Program-made: the position numbers and the translations under genes
Shown here: one piece after another, positions 57,987 through 64,000 of the stretch
Layout: each line of letters opens with the position of its first letter
How positions within the stretch are numbered: the stretch's first letter is position 1
DNA from: Dimargaris cristalligena
Taxonomy: Eukaryota > Kickxellomycota > Dimargaritomycetes > Dimargaritales > Dimargaritaceae
Length of the DNA: 64,000 nucleotides
Assembly (NCBI GenBank): GCA_027576995.1
Contig: JANBQC010000038.1
Location: 1-64,000, forward strand
Direction of reading: 5' to 3'
The notes under the pieces: generated by a model
What the model was told of the DNA's origin: nothing
Databases searched by the model: none
What the model saw: only the letters and a program-made list of their open reading frames with translations

Positions 57987-58837
57987 ATTTTTTAAACGGG
58001 ACACTTGTTAATGGGGGGTATACGTTCTTGAAACTTGCCATTTGGTAATACACCCTTAGCATTGCATTGGGCGGCCTTCTTTCGGCTAGGTGCTTTGTCC
58101 CCGTGAATGGTCGACAAATGGGATGCCTACCTTCTTAATTGGGGCGAAATAAACAAGAGGCATTCAGAGCTACATGTGCTATCTTACATAAATCACATCA
58201 ATAATTAAGTTCAATGGGATAGAACCAAAGCTCTATACCGTCATGAAGAACATTTAAAACAAAAAACGGGTATAGAAAAGTACACCCAGGCGGTCTCCCT
58301 AAATTTGGCAAGGCCCCTGCTTATGCAATATAAAATAAGCAATTATATTAATGGTGTTTAACGGCGCCCTTATCCATTAAGAATTAAATGGTATTATTAA
58401 AATTATGCAATCAATTACAAATTATCAGTCAGTCAGGCATTCATGAAATAGATGAATAAACAACAGGTCAAACCAACAAAGCCGGGGACGAAGGATGCTG
58501 AAGTGAGGGAGGAGTATTGGTAAGAACCTAAATGATAATAAATAAATATGTAGATATATATATATAGAGAGAAATAGAAATAGAACATAAAAGTAAAAGT
58601 GGAAATGACGATTAGCTAATAGAGATGTTGTAAAACAATGCTACGAAAGAGATTAGAAAAATGGTGTACAATAAAAAACAAAACAAAAAAAAGAACTCGC
58701 CCGAAAATCCTTCCTTACCAACCGATTCGTTAATTCAGGCCCAACAATAACAAATACTACAGCCACAAAAATATCATAAGAGATTGTAGTAAGATAAAAA
58801 AATAAAATAAAAAAACGTTCCCCAAGTTGCAGACAAA

Positions 58838-61800
58838 TCATAGTGCCGAAAGGGTTGTGGTCGACGGAGACATGGCCATTGATATATCCGCCCCCGTCCC
58901 CGGAGTGCCCGATGGTGTCGGCGTCCCCACACCTCCTGGCACTGTGTTCGCCGCCACCAGTTTCGATACGGGGGTTTTCTTCGGCCGCTGGATAGAATTC
59001 ATAAACTCAGTGATTCGTTGGATGTTTTGCTCTTCCGAGATACTGGGCGATAGGATACTATCGGCGGAGATGGGCGTATGTTGAGACATGGCTGCCGTCG
59101 TTGTAGTCGTCGTTAACGAATTGTTATTATTATTATTATTATTATGGTGGTGGTGGTTGCTGCTGCTGTTGTTGTTGGAGGTGGCCCCCATAGGGTGCGA
59201 TGTAGGTGTATTAAATCCACAAACATCCTGATTGCCCATTAATCCGTTGTTGGGCAGAAATGTATTAGGCAACACATTGGTATGTCCCGTCGAGGTGGAC
59301 ATGGGTACGGCGGAAGCCATACCGGCCGCAAACAAAGCCGGTATCGAAGGATCACCAACGGCTGACATGCCCGTCGTAAAAGCCATAAGCCCATTTTCCA
59401 CGCCCTCCATGGCATTACTACCCGCTTCCATCGGATGATTGGACTGCTGCTGCTGGTGGTGGTGGTGGTGTGATGGTGCTGCTGTTTCACTTTCCACCGC
59501 GGCCAAAATTTGCTGGACCCATTGGTCAACCCGGTCTAATGGCAAGTTACAGCACAGGGCAATGACCTTCTTGCACTGGAATTCCTTGAGGGTGGCTTGG
59601 GATTGCACATCATTTAGCTGTTGGCGTAATAGGTTATTAACCATCAGGTAGGCCTCGGCCTGGGATTTGAGGCGGATGATGTTATGAGTCGTCGATTCGC
59701 TATCCAGGAGCGGTGGGGGCTGGTCTGAAATACTGGATGGATGGGCAGTCGTCGCAGTTCCGTTCGAATCACCACCACCATTACCATTACCACCAACATT
59801 GCCACTCGCCCCCATACTCGGGTGGGCGATAATTGCTTCCAGTCGATTGATGTGCGCCTGAATATCGTTCTTATCATGGGCCTGACCCCTTATATCTTCA
59901 ATCGTGGATTTGGCTTGCGCCAATTCTTCGGTGGCCTCTTTGAGTTGCTGTTGGAGCAAGTCGATTTCCAGTTGCCGACTCCGCAGTTCCCCTTGGAAGT
60001 CGTCCTCCAGTTCGTCCACAATTTTCTGGACGAGGGAAGCGAACTTGTGGCCGCGTTGACCCCGACCACCGGCCTGGTGGGTGGATTTTAGGTCCGATGG
60101 GTGAGGGCGCGATGAGGCTTGGATCCGGTTGAGTAAAGAATCTTCCGAACCCGACCTTTTATTGCCCCCCTGGGAGGAATCCTCGACCGTAGACCGAACT
60201 GCATTGACGGAGCTGAAGTCGGACGGTTTGAGGCCCGAGTTGTTGGCAATATCCACGGACGCTCCGGCCCGGAGCAACAATGCGATAAGTTCGCCATTGC
60301 CGATACGGGCTACGATATTCAGAGCGGTATCGCCATTGGAATCGACCAGGTTAATGAAGTTAATAAAGTCATCGGTATTCAGGGCCAGAGTCGTGGTCTG
60401 GTGGCCTTTACTGTCTTTGGCAGCGGTCGATGGATGGGCGGAGGATATCGACTCCGACCGCGTCGAGGCCGACTGGACGATCCATTCGAGGAGGCATTCC
60501 AGATAATACAAAGCGGCGGACACTTTACTCTGATCATTGGCGAGTCGGACGATATGGTGAATGACGGACCGGGATTTGGAGTCCACTAGGGGTATGGTGT
60601 CGTGCAGATGAACCAAGAGGTTCGGGAACGACTGTGGGTCATGATCGAAATGTTCCGTGCTGAGTACCGCCCGAATAAGTGGGGTTTGGCCCGCATGGTT
60701 GCGTTTCAAGGGGTCAGCGTCATGTTCGAGGAGCCACTCGAGAAGGGAGTTGCGAGCGAGCGCGGCGGCCCAATGGAGGGGTGTGTGGCCCTGATCATCA
60801 ATCACCAGATCGAAATCTAGTGGTTCGCCCTCGGGGGTCATGAGGGCCGTGGCGGCGGGGTCGTCAAAAGCGGGCGGTAGGTCTTCGCTTAAGAAGAGGG
60901 CCATGAGAAGGCCGCGTTGGCGATCAACGGCGGAAACCGGAGACAATCCTACAGCATTTAGAAGGGATCCGGTCCCGTCGTTCCCAGTTTCGTCTCGGCC
61001 ATCGGTAAGAGTAACCATGGCAGTATCTAGACGTGGGGAGTCATGGAAATCCAGCAGAGCATCGGAGGCAGGTCCGCCACCCCCTAGTAAGGCCATGGGG
61101 GAGCTGGCAGTCACGGCACCCAATAATGAGTTGGAGCCAACCATCATGGAAGCTGAGACCGGGGTGGGTCGCCCGGTCTGATCCAGCGCCATTGGGGGGA
61201 TGAAATGGTGGGACCCGTTGCCCAGGGGAATCCCCCCAAATACGGGGGACGAGCAGATGGATGGGGCATACGAAGGATTATAATACGTTTGGAGGGGTGA
61301 CGGTGTAGGTGAGGACTGGGCAATAGGACGGGGGGCCCGGTGGTAGTTGGTAACAATAGGCTCGGTAGGCCGGGTGTAAGTTTCCTCCACACTGTCGCGA
61401 TGCCGCTTGATGATGGGGCTGCTGGCTGGCATAGTTCCCGAATTGGAGGGCTTCCGTTTCAGGTCGGCCGTGCCACTCCCATTCATTTGGTTCCGGGAGG
61501 CGGTTTCAGCATTCTTGAGCTGACGTCGTAACACATCTTTGCTGGGGGTTTCATCAGCCGTGGTACCGTTGTTGGTGGGGTTGTATTCAATAATGGGTCG
61601 GAGAATATCGTAGACACTATACCGCCGGGCAAGGTCAACGCCAATCTCAAATGGAATCCTGGAAATGGAATAAACAGGGAAGGTACGGTCAATAGATGGG
61701 ATGATTTAGTCGAGGATCTTGGAAAAATAAAACAAGTTTCAGGGAAACCAAGTTTAGGACGGGGGCTGATTCCCACTCTCCCACCGTTATCATCTCGCAG

Positions 61801-62252
61801 CCACTGATTAAAAGGACGTCAAATCTGCGCTAACTGGAAGGGCTTGATCACGGATGAAAGCGTGGTGTCATACACTGCTCCCGCAATAGCCAGACATGGA
61901 ATCTGCCTTGGGAACCTTCGCCGTAGGTCACATGCTTCCGCCAACCCCGAAAGGAAAGCGCATCACAGAAGAACGCCTTGGGTGTATCTGTGTGTGTCCA
62001 CCAAACTTACCAAGTGCCCTGGTACTTGCCGTAGCCCCCCTGGACCTTTTCACAGAGGTCGGGGTTGAGTTCGGTTTCGATAATTTTGAGGCGCCGGGGT
62101 TTGGGGATGTTGGCTACTTTGAGGATCTGTGTGGCATTGAGAAACGAGTCGGCTAGGCGACGCATCACCGCCACTGAGTTGGCGTTGAATTCGTAGACGG
62201 GAATCCCTGAGTAGACGGCACTACATACCGTATTGATGGGCTCGTGTAGCAT
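58838..62252 (-). CDS. APSES/KilA-N transcription factor with ankyrin repeats (Swi4/Mbp1-like), 1020 aa
   Basis: DNA-binding subunit of an SBF/MBF-type complex, which in yeasts drives G1/S transcription. Two exons on the minus strand, 62252-62011 and 61658-58838, join in phase 2 (ACT TG|G ATT) over a 352-nt intron. The KilA-N/APSES domain covers about residues 10-110 ([51 protein letters not shown]) and is split by the intron. An NLS-like KRHRDS patch follows. Ankyrin repeats sit at about 371-415 ([30 protein letters not shown]) and 523-560 ([20 protein letters not shown]). A coiled coil runs from about 625 to 700. The C-terminal region has His, Asn and Gln runs, and the protein ends in a Thr/Pro/Gly-rich tail. 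Architecture fits Mbp1/Res/Swi4. Which paralogue it is cannot be said without alignment. Confidence 0.9.
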
Positions 62253-63717
62253 GGTCAAAGGTATGGAGGAGGCCGCGCGAGGGATGGTGGATGGGGTATG
62301 AGGAGGTCAGGTGTAGGAGGAGGAGGGGGGAACGTCTCGAGTAAGAGACGCTGGCGGGTTAGAGAGAAGCAAGGTCACCGGGACCGAGACCCGTTTTATT
62401 GGGCGGGAAGGGGAGAGTAAGCAATGCGATAAATGGGATAGCCGGGGGCTGGACTAATTGGGAATCGCCGAGCCAGTAGTGTTAAGTAGAACCAACAGTG
62501 CTAAGCAAAGGAGAATGTTTAAAATACCGACGGAGTGGGCGGTTGGGAGCGAACTGGACGGGAGTAAAACAAAGTTCATCCGGTAAGGTCGAGGAGGGCC
62601 TGGGTAAGAAGAGAGGGAAGGCTATGGAGTGGGGCAAAACCGAGGCGGGGTTTGGGAGAGGGCGATGGTTGGAATCCAGTAGCTCTAGATAAACCGTATA
62701 CGTAACGAAAGCACCAGCGTCGGCGGACCAGCGCAAAATAAGAAGGAATCGGATCGATAGGCAGTAGCTACACCCGGATTAGTCAGTCATGTAGTAAGTC
62801 TAAAAGGAATAGAAAAATATATAGTTAAATGGAGAAGAAGGGGAAAGAGCGCAGGGGCTGCTGTCGGTCAGTGGTGGTATAAGTCCTATAGACTAAGGAG
62901 ACGACTGTATGCAGGGTATAGGGTGTTTTGGCCGTACAATGGGGCTGGCGGTGTTTTGATTTTGGCAATTGGGTTGTTGTATGCACTGACGACCGCAAAG
63001 GGCAGATATATTGTTTACGGCGGTAATTAGCATGCGGAATTGTTATAGTCTACCAACCACCAATGGAGGAAAGAGAATACGTATTCCCTTGGTTGCAATA
63101 CACCGCCACTTGGTGTTTGTTCATCAAACTGGCACCAGCGGGCAGGAAGCCAGCCTTCTCTCCCTTCTCATTCCGTGTATTCTCCGATTCATTTGTTTTG
63201 GTTTTGGATCAAATCACGTGAAATGGTGGTGGATTTGCTTGGAGCCTACCATAGACTTCCCCCCCCCCTGCTGCATTGCCCACTCGTGTGCTGGGTGTGT
63301 TGTACATGCTATCTTGCCCCAGACTCGTATTAACAAAAATAGGCCATGTTATAAGCCCGTCCCGTCACTGAGCTTGAATAGAAACGAGACCACCCTTATT
63401 GGTGTAGTCACGTTTTCGTCCGATCACCAGTTAGCCACTTCATCCAATCTGGTGTAGCTTTAATAGTGATATAAAATACTGCCTTCAGTGGGAAATCCGG
63501 TTAAAAATCAACATTATTTTCGCAGGTGTGGGGGCTGTGGCCATTTTGCGAGGATGGTAGGAGTGTATTTCGCTTTTTCTGGATTCTTTCTCGTCGAGCA
63601 ATGCTCAATTGCCAAGTAATGATGCAGGTAGTGCCGATGACTTCCGAATAGGTAACAAAAGCACGGCAAAAGTTATATAGCAACAGTGGACCATAGCATT
63701 AAAAGCATTCCTTAGAA
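62253..63717. other. Intergenic, 1.5 kb
   Basis: Promoter of the APSES gene (minus strand, from 62253 up) and 3' flank of the partial membrane-protein gene. A 148-codon open frame at 63011 starts with TTG and has no support. No gene called. Confidence 0.5.
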
Positions 63718-64000
63718 TCAAAGAAACCTGGGTATCCAAATACGGCCACAACCACCACAGCTGTCTGGAAGGGGGGATTCGAGTTAGCGTGAGTGTTAAT
63801 TACATATAAATTCAAGATTCGTACTTACTATAGAAAACGACCAGAGTGCTCATGTTGCGAGCAAGGGTCGGAATAAAAGCGGCCATACCAATGATAACGG
63901 GGAAGATGGAAGTGATCAACCAGTAAATCATACCGTCACGAAACAGCACAGAGTAGAGGGACGAGTCAAACTGGAGGTTGGCTTGGTAAATATAGAATAG
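63718..64000 (-). CDS. Integral membrane protein, 3' end only
   Basis: Partial gene running off the right edge. Two exons on the minus strand: 64000-63829 (open to the edge, frame starting at 64000) and 63764-63718, joined in phase 1 over a 64-nt intron, the shortest seen here (TAT A|GTAAGT ... TTCCAG|AC). The larger exon encodes QFDSSLYSVLFRDGMIYWL, then a hydrophobic span (ITSIFPVIIGMAAFIP), then LARNMSTLVVFY. The last exon adds NSCGGCGRIWIPRFL and the stop. The pattern of a short loop with FRDG followed by a final helix resembles seven-helix fungal membrane proteins of the DUF6533 type, but too little is visible to assign a family. Confidence 0.6.

Larger units (their letters stand above)
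54615..58837. other. Gene-poor region, 4.2 kb, rich in simple repeats
   Basis: No supported gene. Holds the likely promoter of the Opy2-like gene (up to about 55200), pentamer, GA and CA repeats, and MITE-like copies D and E. Open frames at 55927-56286 and 57412-57858 show no domain or splice logic. Confidence 0.5.

Noticed and set aside
63011..63457. 148-codon plus-strand frame
   Set aside because: Starts at TTG, not ATG, and shows no domain or coding-like composition compared with neighbours.

Overview
The window is nuclear DNA of a fungus. Protein-coding genes carry spliceosomal introns (mostly 200-290 nt, extremes 64 and about 350, GT...AG). GC-rich exons sit in clearly more AT-rich intergenic DNA. 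Several genes are fungal hallmarks: an APSES/KilA-N plus ankyrin cell-cycle regulator, an Opy2-type membrane anchor and SAGA subunit Spt3. The mix of fungal families with a Ras-association plus PH protein, Ser/Pro-rich extensions and moderately intron-rich genes suggests an early-diverging (non-Dikarya) filamentous lineage, possibly Zoopagomycota/Kickxellomycotina. That placement is inference. A 97-base N run at 34843-34939 shows this is a draft assembly.

Layout, left to right. 1-8 kb: two small secreted proteins of unknown function (107 and 264 aa) and a LipA/PtpB-type tyrosine phosphatase (minus). 8.6-15.8 kb: the ribosome-biogenesis factor Mak21/Noc1 (minus), divergent from an RA-PH adaptor (plus). 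15.8-31 kb: a secreted GDSL hydrolase; EMC4 (minus) divergent from COG4 (plus), two secretory-pathway genes sharing a 456-bp gap; then a Ser/Pro-rich protein with FxF repeats that looks like a Nup1/Nup60-type nucleoporin (minus). 31-36 kb: gene-poor DNA with one MITE-like copy, a possible decayed gene and the assembly gap. 36-41.4 kb: a PA-TM-RING E3 ligase and a mitochondrial-type DEAD-box helicase, both plus. 42.7-54.6 kb, all minus: a 136-aa secreted protein, VPS28, SPT3 and an Opy2-like anchor. 54.6-64 kb: gene-poor DNA with more MITE-like copies, the APSES factor (minus), and the 3' end of a membrane protein that runs off the right edge.

Most recognised genes are housekeeping genes of membrane traffic (EMC4, COG4, VPS28, the RING ligase), gene expression (Spt3, Mak21, nucleoporin, helicase) and signalling (Opy2, RA-PH, phosphatase, APSES). 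They form no operon-like pathway. No virus, CRISPR array, secondary-metabolite cluster or defence island was found. The least explained elements are a ~136-bp inverted-repeat element family (five copies, two arranged head-to-head), an RA-PH protein with four spaced F-x-P-G-S-L-L motifs, a secreted mini-protein with dibasic sites and a C-terminal NLS-like tail, and a secreted GDSL enzyme with large disordered insertions.

Exon models were built by hand from splice signals, reading phase and family similarity recalled from general knowledge. No alignment or search was run.
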